From positions 1 to 64,000 of the forward strand of contig NZ_JAIQDG010000024.1 in NCBI RefSeq assembly GCF_020037125.1: a stretch of DNA of 64,000 nucleotides, given 5' to 3'. Under the pieces are notes generated by a model that made no database searches, was not told the DNA's origin, and saw only the letters and a program-made list of their open reading frames with translations. Shown here piece by piece: positions 52,357 through 61,021 of this stretch (position 1 is the first letter of the stretch; the number at the start of each line of letters is the position of its first letter). This stretch comes from Myxococcus sp. RHSTA-1-4. Lineage in GTDB: Bacteria; Myxococcota; Myxococcia; Myxococcales; Myxococcaceae. The position numbers and the translations under genes were made by a program.

Positions 52357-52731
52357 ATGGAAGCGGAAGCGACTCAGCGAGGTGAGCCGGCACGGCGACG
52401 CCGGGCGTGGCTGCCCTGGGGCCTGCTGGTGGGCGTGGTCGCGCTCGCCACGTCGGGGGCCTGGGCGGGCTCGCGCTCCATCTCCGCGCTGGTGGAGCGC
52501 AACGGGCAGCTCGAGCGCGAGGCCGCCGAGTCCGAGGCGCGCGTGGCGGAATTGCAGGCCCTGCGCGAGGCGCAGTCACGCCGGCTGCGGACGCTGGAGC
52601 AACAGCACCAGGCCGCGCTCGCCGCCGCGACGGCCGCCACCGCGTGCGCCGCGCCGCCCGAGGCCCCCGCCTCCCAGGGCCGGCCCGAGCCCCGGCGCAC
52701 CGGCAAGGGCAAGAAGGTGGCCCGGCGCTGA
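52357..52731 (+). CDS. Small single-span membrane protein with coiled coil
   Basis: This encodes 124 residues. A basic N-terminus (RRRRAWLPW) is followed by one membrane helix (GLLVGVVALATSGAWAG), then a predicted coiled coil (VERNGQLEREAAESEARVAEL onward, heptad Leu/Ala), an Ala-rich stretch and a basic tail (KGKKVARR). The shape is like FtsL/DivIC or phage-shock-type small proteins, but there is no sequence proof. It probably has its coil outside the inner membrane. It is alone between the HAD gene and a secreted-protein gene. Confidence 0.55.
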   Translation: MEAEATQRGEPARRRRAWLPWGLLVGVVALATSGAWAGSRSISALVERNGQLEREAAESEARVAELQALREAQSRRLRTLEQQHQAALAAATAATACAAPPEAPASQGRPEPRRTGKGKKVARR

Positions 52732-52918
52732 GGCCACCGAAGGTTCCGCCTCGGGGACGTTGTCCATGCGTCCACAGCCGTCCGCGCGCTGTGGCCCCGG
52801 AGGCCACAACGGGCGCGCGCTTCAGGTGCAACCCCTCGAAAGGACGGGGACCGGGCCGCGGCCCGCCGTGTGCTACCCGGTGCCCACGCGTTCACTTCCC
52901 TTCCGAGGTCCGTTCCCA

Positions 52919-54400
52919 ATGTCGCCCTGTGTTCCCCGTGCCTCCTCGCGGCGCCCGCTGGCCGCGCTCGCGTGCCTGGCCGCGCTGCTGCTCCCGGCGT
53001 CCCGGGCCGCGGCCGAGCCCGGCATCCGCATCCTGAACTCGCTCGCCACGCAGGACCTGGAGCTCAACGCCCTCACCACCAACCGCGAGTCGCTGAAGGC
53101 CCTCAGCACGGGCCCGCTGAACTCCGACGCCTTCGCCAACGACTGGAGGCTGAAGCACCAGCTCGAGCACCCGCCCGCGCAGCGTGTCATGCAGTACCTC
53201 GTGGAGTGCGCCCTGCCGCCGACGTCCGCGGTGAAGTGGAAGAGCCAGGCGGGCGTGGGGTACGTCTTCCAGGGCGCCGCGGGCCTGTGCCCGGAGTGGG
53301 AGAAGGACGCGCCGAGCCTCGAGTGCCAGGGCTACGTGACGGCGTGCCTGCTGGCGCGCAACAACGCGTACCACCTCGCGGTGGACATCTCCATGCGCGG
53401 CGAGGACCCACGCGACGCGAAGCGCTTCAACCCGTCCGGCGCCTCCGTGGAGTGGAGCCCCATGTTCCTGCCCTGCGACACGGGCGGCTGGGGCCTGACG
53501 CCCGAGTGCGGCTGGCTGGGCGAGAGCGTGGGCCAGTGCACCCCGGGCACCACGGTGACGGTGGCCGCGGGCGCGCCGTACCCGGGCTCATGCACGGGGA
53601 AGGTGGGCGACATCAGCGGGGACCGCGTGCTGCGCGTGTGCAAGGACCCGGCGGGCTGCACCTGGGCGGACCGCCTGGCGGACGCGGACCGCAACACGTG
53701 CGGCGGCATCGCCCCCAGCGCCACCTTCGTCTGCCCCGCGGACGGCCAGTACAGCGTCATGTCCGCGCCCTATGACCGCTCCGCCACGCCCGGCTCGTGG
53801 GCGCGGCCGCGGGCCACGGCCGGCACGTACCCGGCGGCCCCCTTCGGCGCCTTCACCTTCCGAGAGGGCGCCTTCTTCGGCAACCTCTTCGACCCCGACG
53901 CGCTCTCCATCGAGGTGGTGCTGAACAAGGAGAAGAACTTCTACCCCACCCTCGTGAAGAAGGGCTTCCAGGGCTACCCCTACCTGAACGTCTTCGCCTG
54001 CCACAGCCGGGACTGGGTGTCCGGGGACGACCACCTGCGCTCCCGCATCTGCGCCAACGCCACCGTCGGCGGCGACAGCGTCTACGGCTGCCTGGCCCAG
54101 CCGGTGGGCCCGTGCGAGAAGGGCAGCGTCAGCCCCCTGCCGCCGAAGTGCGACGTGAGTGACGGGGCCAAGGTCCTCGGCGACGGCGACTTCGAGGTCT
54201 GCCAGGACGCCGCCGGCTACGCGCACCCCGAGCCCATCACCGTCTACCTGCGCAACCCCTGTGACTTGCTGCCTCCCGAGGCGCAGCAGGTGTGCACCAC
54301 GACGTGCACCTACAGCTCCTACCCACCCGCCTGCACCACGAAGTGCCGGCCCAAGTCCCCGGGTGAGTGCCTCCAGAAGTACGAGCTACCCGGGCAGTAG
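52919..54400 (+). CDS. Large secreted Cys-rich protein, paralogue of the NGLST lipoprotein
   Basis: This encodes 493 residues from ATG 52919, with a Sec signal ending ASRAAAEPG. The region after it (ILNSLATQDLELNALTTN, LKALSTGPLNSDAF) is a worn version of the N-x-L-x-T repeat seen in the protein at 8001-8918. The shared core follows: VMQYLVECALP, GLCPEWEKDA, GYVTACLLARNNAYHLAVDI, EGAFFGNLF. About 180 extra residues, many Cys, are inserted and appended (CTTTCTYSSYPPACTTKC). It is extracellular or periplasmic with disulphides. The function is unknown. No operon partner is obvious. Confidence 0.65.
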   Translation: MSPCVPRASSRRPLAALACLAALLLPASRAAAEPGIRILNSLATQDLELNALTTNRESLKALSTGPLNSDAFANDWRLKHQLEHPPAQRVMQYLVECALPPTSAVKWKSQAGVGYVFQGAAGLCPEWEKDAPSLECQGYVTACLLARNNAYHLAVDISMRGEDPRDAKRFNPSGASVEWSPMFLPCDTGGWGLTPECGWLGESVGQCTPGTTVTVAAGAPYPGSCTGKVGDISGDRVLRVCKDPAGCTWADRLADADRNTCGGIAPSATFVCPADGQYSVMSAPYDRSATPGSWARPRATAGTYPAAPFGAFTFREGAFFGNLFDPDALSIEVVLNKEKNFYPTLVKKGFQGYPYLNVFACHSRDWVSGDDHLRSRICANATVGGDSVYGCLAQPVGPCEKGSVSPLPPKCDVSDGAKVLGDGDFEVCQDAAGYAHPEPITVYLRNPCDLLPPEAQQVCTTTCTYSSYPPACTTKCRPKSPGECLQKYELPGQ

Positions 54401-54455
54401 GCCCCGGTGGGGTTGGCCGCGCCTCGGTGTTCAGGGTTGGATGAATAAAGCAGCC

Positions 54456-54483
54456 GGGCGGCCGTCCAGGATTCCGGCCGCCC
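54456..54483. terminator. GGGCGGCC/GGCCGCCC hairpin
   Basis: A perfect 8-bp stem with a 12-base loop lies 56 bp after the secreted-protein stop and 28 bp before the next start. It has no U-run. It probably ends the upstream transcript with factor help. Confidence 0.5.
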
Positions 54484-54511
54484 ATTGTCGGACCCACCGA
54501 GGAGCAGAACC

Positions 54512-55372
54512 GTGTCCCCACTTCGCGCCATGCTGTGTGCCGCGCTCTCACTCGGGCTGCTGCTGGGCCCGGGCCCGGCCGAGGCCCGCTTCGGCAAGCG
54601 CTCGCGGCCCAGCCAGAGCGACTCGAAGAAGGACGACAACACGCACGAGGCCACCCCGGTGGGCGAGGAGGACTCGGACGACGACGACGAGGACGACCGC
54701 CGCTCGCGGCCGCGCCGCCGGTACGTGCGCGAGCACCACGACGACTTCTCGGGCCTCAGCCTCTTCGCCGCCATCTTCACCAGCGGCAACCACCGGCTGG
54801 AGGTGCAGCCTCGGGGCCGGAGGGACAATGAGCTGCGTGGGGAGCGTCACGCGGCGCCGCTGTCCTTCCGCCTGGGCATGCAGGGCGGGCCCGTCACGGA
54901 CGGCGGGGCGGTGGACCTCTTCATCGGCCTGGAGGGGCGGCGCTTCGGCGTGGACGCGCGCCTCACCGGCATGGGGCTGAGCACGGACGACGGGACGGAG
55001 GGCACGGACTCCATCCTGCTGACGGAGGCGCACCTCACCTGGGCGCTCATCTCCCTGGAGCGGATACGGCTGCGCGCGGAGGCCGGCGTGAGCACCGCGA
55101 GCGCGCCGGACATCTCCTTCGTGGGCCCCAGCCTGGGCATGTCCCTGGAGACCTGCATCGCGGGCCCGCTGGACTTGGAGGCGCGCCTGCAGATGACGCC
55201 CTTCCCCTACCGGCAGGTGGACGCGAGCGCCGCGCTGGCGCTGCACCTGGGCGCGGTGGTGCTGCGCGGCGGCTACCGGGGCCTGGTGCTGGATGATGCC
55301 GGACACGTGGACGGCGTCTCCCACGTGGACACGTTCCACGGCCCCTACTTCGGCCTGGGGCTCACCTACTGA
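54512..55372 (+). CDS. Outer-membrane barrel-like protein, twin copy 1
   Basis: This encodes 286 residues from GTG 54512, with GAGGAG upstream. A signal peptide (LCAALSLGLLLGPGPAEA) is followed by RFGKRS and an acidic/basic low-complexity segment (SDDDDEDDRRSRPRRRY). The rest is strand-rich: PLSFRLGMQGGPVTDGGAVD, FIGLEGRRFGVDARLTG, LRAEAGVSTASAPDISFVGP, ending with an aromatic strand GPYFGLGLTY. The gene at 56057-56941 has the same landmarks in the same order. Its last seven bases overlap a convergent response regulator gene. A barrel or surface role is inferred. Confidence 0.65.
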   Translation: MSPLRAMLCAALSLGLLLGPGPAEARFGKRSRPSQSDSKKDDNTHEATPVGEEDSDDDDEDDRRSRPRRRYVREHHDDFSGLSLFAAIFTSGNHRLEVQPRGRRDNELRGERHAAPLSFRLGMQGGPVTDGGAVDLFIGLEGRRFGVDARLTGMGLSTDDGTEGTDSILLTEAHLTWALISLERIRLRAEAGVSTASAPDISFVGPSLGMSLETCIAGPLDLEARLQMTPFPYRQVDASAALALHLGAVVLRGGYRGLVLDDAGHVDGVSHVDTFHGPYFGLGLTY

Positions 55373-55770
55373 GCGGAGGACCGCGGCGGCTTCCCGGCCT
55401 CCAGCCCGGGGCAGTGCCGGGCCACCGACGCCAGCAGCGCGCCCAGCTTGATGGGCTTGCGCAGCAATTCCACCGCGCCGGGCAGCATGGGCCCGGGCTC
55501 GCCCGTCATGCCCACCACCCGCGTCTCCCCGAAGCGCGCGTCCTCCCTCAGCCGCTCCACGAAGGCGCGGCCGTCCAGCCGGGGAATCTCCAAATCGAGC
55601 AGGACGAGGCAGGGCCCGGCCAGGGTGGACAGCACGCGCAGGCCCTCCGGGCCATTGATGGCCATGGCCACCTCATAGCCTTCGTCGTGCAGGGCCTCCG
55701 CCATGGTGCCCCGGATGTCCGGGTCGTCTTCCACGAGGAGGACCGTGGGCCGCGCCACTGCCTGGGTCAC
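55366..55770 (-). CDS. Single-domain response regulator
   Basis: This encodes 134 residues from GTG 55770 (GTG 55779 also in frame). It is a lone receiver: DD in LLVEDDPDIRG, phospho-Asp in LVLLDLEIPRLDGRAF, Thr switch in VVGMTGEPG, and Lys in LLRKPIKLGAL. No output domain is present. It lies between two paralogous outer-membrane genes, with its 3' end overlapping the first. The cognate kinase is not adjacent. It closely resembles the regulator at 27968-28384 in build. Confidence 0.88.
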   Translation of the reverse strand: MTQAVARPTVLLVEDDPDIRGTMAEALHDEGYEVAMAINGPEGLRVLSTLAGPCLVLLDLEIPRLDGRAFVERLREDARFGETRVVGMTGEPGPMLPGAVELLRKPIKLGALLASVARHCPGLEAGKPPRSSAQ

Positions 55771-56056
55771 GGCTGCCACCCTAGCCTCTCCCGATTCGAG
55801 AGACACGCGTGTCGAACCTCCGGGGCCTCCCGAGGGTCCACCAGTGTTGGCCCCTGAGCATCCGCAGGGCCACGGGTCCGGGGGTGACGTTCCAGTCATG
55901 AGCGCGCCGCCGGGCGCCGGAAGGGGGCGCTGTCCACCGGCACACAGGAGACACTGGCCAACGGCACGCCCCTCCCGGGGGTCCATGGTCCGCCGCCCCG
56001 GGGAGGCGGTTGAATGACGCTCGAGACTCTCGAATCCCAGAGAAGAGGAGTGGACC

Positions 56057-56941
56057 GTGCCGTCTTCCAAGGCCGTGCTGTGCGCCGCGCTCGCCGCCAG
56101 CGCCCTGCTGGGCGCCCCCGACGCAGAGGCCCGCTTCGGCAAGCGCTCCTCCTCGTCTTCCGGTTCGAACAATTCGAGCCGCCCGAGCCGGAACAACGAC
56201 TCGCGGCCCCGGAGCGACAGTGACAGGCCGCGTACGCACCGGGCGTCGCCGGTGCGCGAGGCGCCCGCGGCGCAGGATGACGACACGCCCCGGCGCCGGC
56301 GCTCGCGGGTGGCCCGCTCGATTCCCGAGGTCATCGTGGCGGGCGCCATCCTCGCCGCGCCCCCGCGTCGCTCCCGCGTGGCCGCCTTCACGCGGGTGAC
56401 GCGGGAGCGGCACGAGCCCGTGCCCCTGCTGGTGCGCCTGGGCGTGCAGGGCGAGCGGCTCGGTGAGGGCGGGGCCCTGGGCATGTTCATGGCCATGGAG
56501 GGCCGGCGCCTGGGCCTGGACACCCGCGTCACGGGCATCTCCCTGCCGGCGGATGACGGCTCGGACGAGGTGGACCGCATCACCCTGCTGAGCGCGCACG
56601 TCACGGCGGCGCTGTGGGCGGGCCCTCGCGGCCGCATGCGCGTGGAGGCCGGAGCGGCCACCGCTCACGCGCCGGACATCATCTTCGTGGGCCCCAGCCT
56701 GGGCGCCTCGGTGGAGGCGTGCATCGGCCGCTCACCGGTGGACCTGGAGGCGCGCGTGCACGCCGTCCCCTTCCCGCACCGGCAGGTGGACGCGCAGTTC
56801 GGCATGGCCGTGCACCTGGGCGCCCTCAACCTGCGCGGCGGCTGGCGGGCCCTGTACCTCAACGACGCCGGCCATGTGGACGGCGAGATGCATGAAGACG
56901 CGCTCGGCGGTCCCTACCTCGGCCTGGGACTCACGTTCTGA
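56057..56941 (+). CDS. Outer-membrane barrel-like protein, twin copy 2
   Basis: This encodes 294 residues from GTG 56057, with GGAG upstream. A signal peptide (LCAALAASALLGAPDAEA) is followed by RFGKRSS and a Ser/Arg/Asp low-complexity stretch. Then come the strands shared with the gene at 54512-55372: PLLVRLGVQGERLGEGGALG, FMAMEGRRLGLDTRVTG, MRVEAGAATAHAPDIIFVGP, VDLEARVHAVPFPHRQVDAQ, YLGLGLTF. The shared EARFGKRS after the cleavage site and the common C-terminus show an old duplication. The function is unknown. Confidence 0.65.
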   Translation: MPSSKAVLCAALAASALLGAPDAEARFGKRSSSSSGSNNSSRPSRNNDSRPRSDSDRPRTHRASPVREAPAAQDDDTPRRRRSRVARSIPEVIVAGAILAAPPRRSRVAAFTRVTRERHEPVPLLVRLGVQGERLGEGGALGMFMAMEGRRLGLDTRVTGISLPADDGSDEVDRITLLSAHVTAALWAGPRGRMRVEAGAATAHAPDIIFVGPSLGASVEACIGRSPVDLEARVHAVPFPHRQVDAQFGMAVHLGALNLRGGWRALYLNDAGHVDGEMHEDALGGPYLGLGLTF

Positions 56942-56980
56942 CGCGCGTGCCCCCGCCTGGCGGCGGACGGGCCCTTCCCT

Positions 56981-57029
56981 TCCCGGAAGCACTTCCGGGC
57001 CGGAGCCGCCCGAGAGGGGAAGCTCCGGC
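56981..57029. terminator. Two adjoining hairpins between convergent genes
   Basis: CCGGAAG-CA-CTTCCGG (56981-56996) is followed at once by a 10-bp stem GGGCCGGAGC / GCTCCGGCCC (56995-57029). The hairpins lie between the stops of two convergent genes and could end transcription in both directions. Confidence 0.55.
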
Positions 57030-57039
57030 CCTCGGGGAC

Positions 57040-57723
57040 TCACTCCTCGGACGCGGCGGCCATGGGCGCCGAGCCGCCACTCAGCTCCGCCACGGTGGTG
57101 GCCGTGGGAGCCGCCCGCTTGCCGCGGCGCTTCGGCGGAGGCGCCAGCCGTGGCGCCATTCCGAAGAGCCGCTCATACGTCTCCGGCGTGTTGATGTTGA
57201 CGACCACGCCCGGGTCCTTCACCGGGACACGCCGCGTCTTCAGGCTCGAGAGCGCGGGCTCCACCTGCGCGCCCTCCGCGGTGCGCAGCCGCTCCACCGC
57301 GCCCCGGGAGAGCACCAGCGGCCAGCCGGGCGCTCCCTCGAACTCCGGACGGAGGACGTCGTCCGCCTCCCCAATCATCTTGAGGAGGGACTTGAGCGTG
57401 GAGGCCCGCAGCGCGGGCATGTCCACCGGGTGGAGGAGCACCACCTCCGCCCCGGCCTCCAGCGCGGCCTCGAGCCCCGCCTTCACCGAGGCCAGGGGCC
57501 CCTCCTGCCACCGCTCCGCCTCCACCAGGTCCAGGCCGGGGTGCTGCTCGCGGACGGCCTCGGAGTCCTTTCCCACCACCCCCAGCACCGAGCAGCCCGC
57601 CTTACCAAAGGTGGATGCCAATGACTGGAGGAAGCTCTTGCCTCCCTCGTGCTCGATGAGCGCCTTGGGATGGGCCATCCGCCGGGCCTCTCCCGCAGCG
57701 AGGATGATCGCCACTGCCTTCAT
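57040..57723 (-). CDS. MobA-like nucleotidyltransferase (MocA type)
   Basis: This encodes 227 residues from ATG 57723, with GGAGGAGG upstream. The N-terminal nucleotide site is IILAAGEARRMAHPKALIEH, the GxxxRMGxxK-like signature of MobA/MocA enzymes, which add CMP or GMP to the molybdenum cofactor. The metal Asp is in LLHPVDMPAL, and NINTPETYERL closes the domain. A Pro/Lys-rich tail of 40 residues follows. No other cofactor genes are near, so it may transfer a nucleotide to another small molecule. Cytoplasmic. Confidence 0.82.
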   Translation of the reverse strand: MKAVAIILAAGEARRMAHPKALIEHEGGKSFLQSLASTFGKAGCSVLGVVGKDSEAVREQHPGLDLVEAERWQEGPLASVKAGLEAALEAGAEVVLLHPVDMPALRASTLKSLLKMIGEADDVLRPEFEGAPGWPLVLSRGAVERLRTAEGAQVEPALSSLKTRRVPVKDPGVVVNINTPETYERLFGMAPRLAPPPKRRGKRAAPTATTVAELSGGSAPMAAASEE

Positions 57724-57905
57724 GCCACGCCTCCTCCGCCCCCCAAATGAACGCCCAGCAGGCCCGGGGGCCTTCGGATAGAGGCTGTGGCCTCCTTGCA
57801 GGATTGCAGCCCGCCCCCAGGTGCGAGCCGTCAGCCAGCCGCCAGTCACTGGGAAAGGGTGTTGGCTTCAGGAGGAAGCGAGGGATTAAACGTCTACCGG
57901 CCACC

Positions 57906-58799
57906 ATGGACGCCCTTCCCCCCTTCATCGCGAGCCTGCTCCCCTTCCGCTCCCACTTCGCGCCGGTGCGCTTCGGACCGAGGCAGTACCGGATGCACTA
58001 CCTGGACCATGGAGACGGCCGGCCGGTGCTGCTCCTGCACGGCAACCCCACGTGGAGCTTCCTCTGGCGGAAGGTGATGGCGGCGCTGGAGGGGAGCGGC
58101 CTGCGCCTGGTGGCGCCGGACCTCATCGGGCTGGGGTTGAGCGACAAGCCGCACGCGCTGGCGGCGCACTCGCTGCGCAACCATGGGCAGGCGCTGCTGG
58201 ATTTGGTGGAGCGGTTGGATTTGCGGGACGTGGTGCTGGGGGTGCAGGACTGGGGTGGGCCCATGGGCGCGTGGATGGCGGCGCGCTCGGGAGGGCGGGT
58301 GACGGGGCTGGTGGTGATGAACACGTCGGTGCTGACACCGCGCGCGTTCAAGGCGACGGCGTTCCACCGCTTCTCGCACCTGCCGGTGGTGAGTGACGTG
58401 GCGTTCCGCGTGTTCAACTTCCCGGTGCCGGTGCTGGGAAGGACGCAGGGGGACGCACGGAGCATCTCCGGCGACGTGGCGCGGGCGTATGCATGGCCGC
58501 TGCGGCACGTGGTGGACCGGGCCGCGCCGCTGGCGCTGGCGCGCATGGTGCCGAACCGGGAAGGACACCCCACGGTGGCGGAGCTGGCGGAGGGAGACGC
58601 GTGGGTCCGCGGCTTCCAGGGGCCCGCGGAGCTGGTGTGGGGACTGAGGGACCCGATTCTCGGGCGCGCGCTGAAGCGGCACCGCGAGGCGCTGCCTCAT
58701 GCCCGTGTCACCGAGACGCAGGCGGGGCACTTCCTCCAGGAGGAGGTGCCGGAGGAAATCGCCGCGGCGGTGCGGCGGGTGGCTTCGGCGGGGGCGTGA
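57906..58799 (+). CDS. Haloalkane dehalogenase-like alpha/beta hydrolase
   Basis: This encodes 297 residues from ATG 57906; no good ribosome site is visible. The oxyanion segment HGNPTWSFLWR and the nucleophile elbow VQDWGGPMG (Asp nucleophile) are those of haloalkane dehalogenases. The cap begins after NTSVLTPRAF, the acid is probably in VWGLRDPIL and the His in QAGHFLQEEVP. These enzymes hydrolyse carbon-halogen bonds, though many relatives act on other substrates. It is cytoplasmic. A broken copy of its last 28 codons lies at 59878-59962. Confidence 0.85.
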   Translation: MDALPPFIASLLPFRSHFAPVRFGPRQYRMHYLDHGDGRPVLLLHGNPTWSFLWRKVMAALEGSGLRLVAPDLIGLGLSDKPHALAAHSLRNHGQALLDLVERLDLRDVVLGVQDWGGPMGAWMAARSGGRVTGLVVMNTSVLTPRAFKATAFHRFSHLPVVSDVAFRVFNFPVPVLGRTQGDARSISGDVARAYAWPLRHVVDRAAPLALARMVPNREGHPTVAELAEGDAWVRGFQGPAELVWGLRDPILGRALKRHREALPHARVTETQAGHFLQEEVPEEIAAAVRRVASAGA

Positions 58800-59425
58800 G
58801 GCTTCCGGCGAGAAGCCGAGGCGTCACACACGCCGCGGCAGGGGCTCCCGAGCAATGAGAGTCCCTTGCTCCAGCGGAGGCCAGGGTCGCGCCGCCTGTC
58901 GCATTCAAGGCCAGTCACCTCGACGGAGACGTACACCTTCTCGAATGAGGCCATCAGCATCGACGTCGGCGGCTCCCTGCCCGCGGAGGACACCTGGGAC
59001 TGAGCCTCGGCCGTTTCACTCACCTCTCCGCGCGGGCCTGCTCACGCCGCTCGCGCGGAGGGGAGTCGACGCGCAGCCGCCCTGGGCCCGGCCGCTCACC
59101 GTCGCCCTGCGGCACTCCCTTGAGCGCCCCAGCGAAGTGCTCCCCCGGCACGTCCAGTGAAGTGGACCCCGTTTCTCGGCTCTCCCGCACTTCGTATGGT
59201 TCAGCGGCGGCGAGCGGTGCGCACCGTTGAAGCCGGGAGTCCTCGGCCCAAGGCGCCGCCCACCTGAGAAGCTCCCTCCTCGGCCTTGCCGATGGTCGAG
59301 TACGCTGTCCACCTGCCTCGCTGCCCTGGTTCGCCGCTGCCTCAACCGCGACACGCTCCGGAACGGGCCGCGCGGCACCATGCGCTGGCCAGGCAACCAC
59401 GTAACAACAAGGCGCGCGGCAACAA
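58800..59425. other. 626-bp region without a convincing gene
   Basis: No frame has a good start and gene-like codon use throughout. One plus-strand snippet (about 58914-59003) reads TETYTFSNEAISIDVGGSLP with normal third-position GC and ends in a stop; it may be the tail of a lost gene. The rest shows frame changes typical of decayed DNA. Confidence 0.4.
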
Positions 59426-59827
59426 CTACTCCATGGAGTCAAGTCGCCCCCGCGCGGCCTCTGCGACATCTTCATCAGGGTCGTTCGCCAGCTGCCGGAG
59501 TATCTCCATGGGAACCTTGGCGTTCATCGCGACTGCCTGACGAACACCAGCACTCGAATCATGCGACAACTTCAACAAGACGGCAGGCCCAGCTCGCCTT
59601 TTCATCGCAATCATGTCCCGAACAGCAGGGTCAGGGTCAGACGCAAGCACCGCAATGATGCTGGGCGGAATCGTCTTGTTATGAGCCACCCACTTCCTCA
59701 TCTCTGGGAAGCGGCGGATCACATCGAGCCAGACTGATTCCTCCGCTGTCTCGTGAGCCGCACGCGAATACTCCTCTTGCTTGTCGCTCATGCGCAGGCG
59801 CACGAACTCCTCCGCTGTATCAATCAC
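59426..59827 (-). CDS. HEAT/LRV-like repeat protein
   Basis: This encodes 133 residues from GTG 59827, with AGGGGA five bases upstream; the longer open frame above it is not gene-like. The protein has helical repeats of about 24 residues: IIAVLASDPDPAVRDMIAMK, VLLKLSHDSSAGVRQAVAMN, ILRQLANDPDEDVAEAARGR. The D-P-D-xx-V-R pattern is that of HEAT or leucine-rich-variant repeats, which bind proteins. An acidic N-terminal part (TAEEFVRLRMSDKQEEYSRA) precedes. It follows the ADP-ribosylglycohydrolase gene on the same strand, with decayed DNA between. Its GC is lower than the core genome. Confidence 0.65.
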   Translation of the reverse strand: MIDTAEEFVRLRMSDKQEEYSRAAHETAEESVWLDVIRRFPEMRKWVAHNKTIPPSIIAVLASDPDPAVRDMIAMKRRAGPAVLLKLSHDSSAGVRQAVAMNAKVPMEILRQLANDPDEDVAEAARGRLDSME

Positions 59828-59877
59828 GGTTTCCCCTGGCGACTGCTCGGAGTCGCTCCGGCAGCAACTCGTACTCG

Positions 59878-59962
59878 TACACCGAGACGCAGGCGGGACA
59901 CTTCCTCCAGGAGGAGGTGCCGGAGGACATCGCGGCGGCGATTCGACTGCTGGCGAGGTGGG
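59878..59962 (+). pseudogene. Fragment of a haloalkane dehalogenase-like gene (3' end)
   Basis: The frame reads TETQAGHFLQEEVPEDIAAA, almost the same as the C-terminus of the hydrolase at 57906-58799 (TETQAGHFLQEEVPEEIAAA). The DNA is nearly identical over about 65 bases and then diverges. No upstream part of the gene is present. It is a relic of a duplication or rearrangement and lies between the HEAT-like and ADP-ribosylglycohydrolase genes. Confidence 0.8.
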
Positions 59963-59975
59963 CTCGGCGGTGGCG

Positions 59976-60899
59976 TCAGACTCGCAGAAGGAGGGGCTCC
60001 CGAGAAGCAAGCCACGTCGCGGGAATGGACGCAGGGCCCGCGCTCAACACGACGGTTCCGCCCACGATGGCGCAGGTGGTGTCTCTATCTCCAAAGCCAG
60101 ACACCGTGTTCCAGAGGGCCTCCTCGAAAGAGTCGAGGTGCCTCGCCGCACACCACACGGCGAAGGGCACGGTGTCCTCGGAAATGACCTTCTGCCCACT
60201 GCCGAGCTCGCGCGCCGCCGAGGATGGACTGGCATCGAGCGGCCAGGCCCTGGCCCTCTCCAGCCCCTGCCGCGTTGCTCCGGCGGGCGTGTGGTCCAGC
60301 ACCACCTCGAAGAGCTGCCTCGCGGAGCCGTGGGTTTCCGTCCACTGGCAGGCCCACGCGGCGGCGACCGCGATGGCAATCGCTCCCGCCTGTCCCTCCG
60401 GGTGCATGTGCGTCACCTCCGCCGAGGCCCGGGCCTCGGACACCACCCGGGTCATGTCTCCCGCGAAGTACGCCCCCAACGGCGCCACGCGCATGGCCCC
60501 GCCGTTTCCCATGGAGCCCTGACCATCGAACACCTCTGCGGACACCTCACGCCAAGGAAGACCGAGCCCGAGCTTCTGCAGGATGTCGTGCGCGGTGCCT
60601 CCATAGCCGCGATTCTTGTCGTTGCGGTAGCGAGTCGCAAAGAGGCGCGCCAGCGCGTCCTGGTCGATATGGCCGTGGTCTTCCAGCACCTGGACGATGG
60701 CAAGCGCCATCTCCGTATCGTCGGTGTACCGCCAGGGTGCGCGAGGCATGGCGCGCTGCTCCACCAGCGACTGCGCCAGCTCGCGCGAGACGAAGAAGCG
60801 CTCGCCGAACGCATCCCCGACGGACAATCCGTCCAGAGAGACGAGGGCGCGAGCCATCCGCGCGGCATGGTCAGAACGTTTTCGTGGGGAATCGCTCAC
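59976..60899 (-). CDS. ADP-ribosylglycohydrolase (DraG-like)
   Basis: This encodes 307 residues from GTG 60899, with GGAAGG seven bases upstream; a TTG 15 bases further up is weaker. The binuclear metal site motifs are present: RYTDDTEMALAIVQ near the N-terminus and VSGFGDRDTTCAIVGG near the C-terminus, with SMGNGGAMRVAPLGAYF between. These enzymes remove ADP-ribose from Arg side chains or cleave related ADP-ribosyl compounds in the cytoplasm. It may reverse ADP-ribosylation by a toxin or transferase not seen here. A HEAT-like protein follows on the same strand. Confidence 0.9.
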   Translation of the reverse strand: MSDSPRKRSDHAARMARALVSLDGLSVGDAFGERFFVSRELAQSLVEQRAMPRAPWRYTDDTEMALAIVQVLEDHGHIDQDALARLFATRYRNDKNRGYGGTAHDILQKLGLGLPWREVSAEVFDGQGSMGNGGAMRVAPLGAYFAGDMTRVVSEARASAEVTHMHPEGQAGAIAIAVAAAWACQWTETHGSARQLFEVVLDHTPAGATRQGLERARAWPLDASPSSAARELGSGQKVISEDTVPFAVWCAARHLDSFEEALWNTVSGFGDRDTTCAIVGGTVVLSAGPASIPATWLASREPLLLRV

Positions 60900-61021
60900 G
60901 CTTCTACCTTCCAATCGCGGAACATGGCCGCCATCATAACCGGGGCATCAATCCAACATCACTCCTGGCGACCCACTCCCTTACAGCCTCCCCTCCTTGC
61001 GACACTGCCACCAAGAACGTT

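Noticed and set aside
57747-57905. Longer start for the dehalogenase-like hydrolase
   Set aside because: The added residues are antisense-like and precede the usual family start; however, the ribosome site at 57906 is weak.
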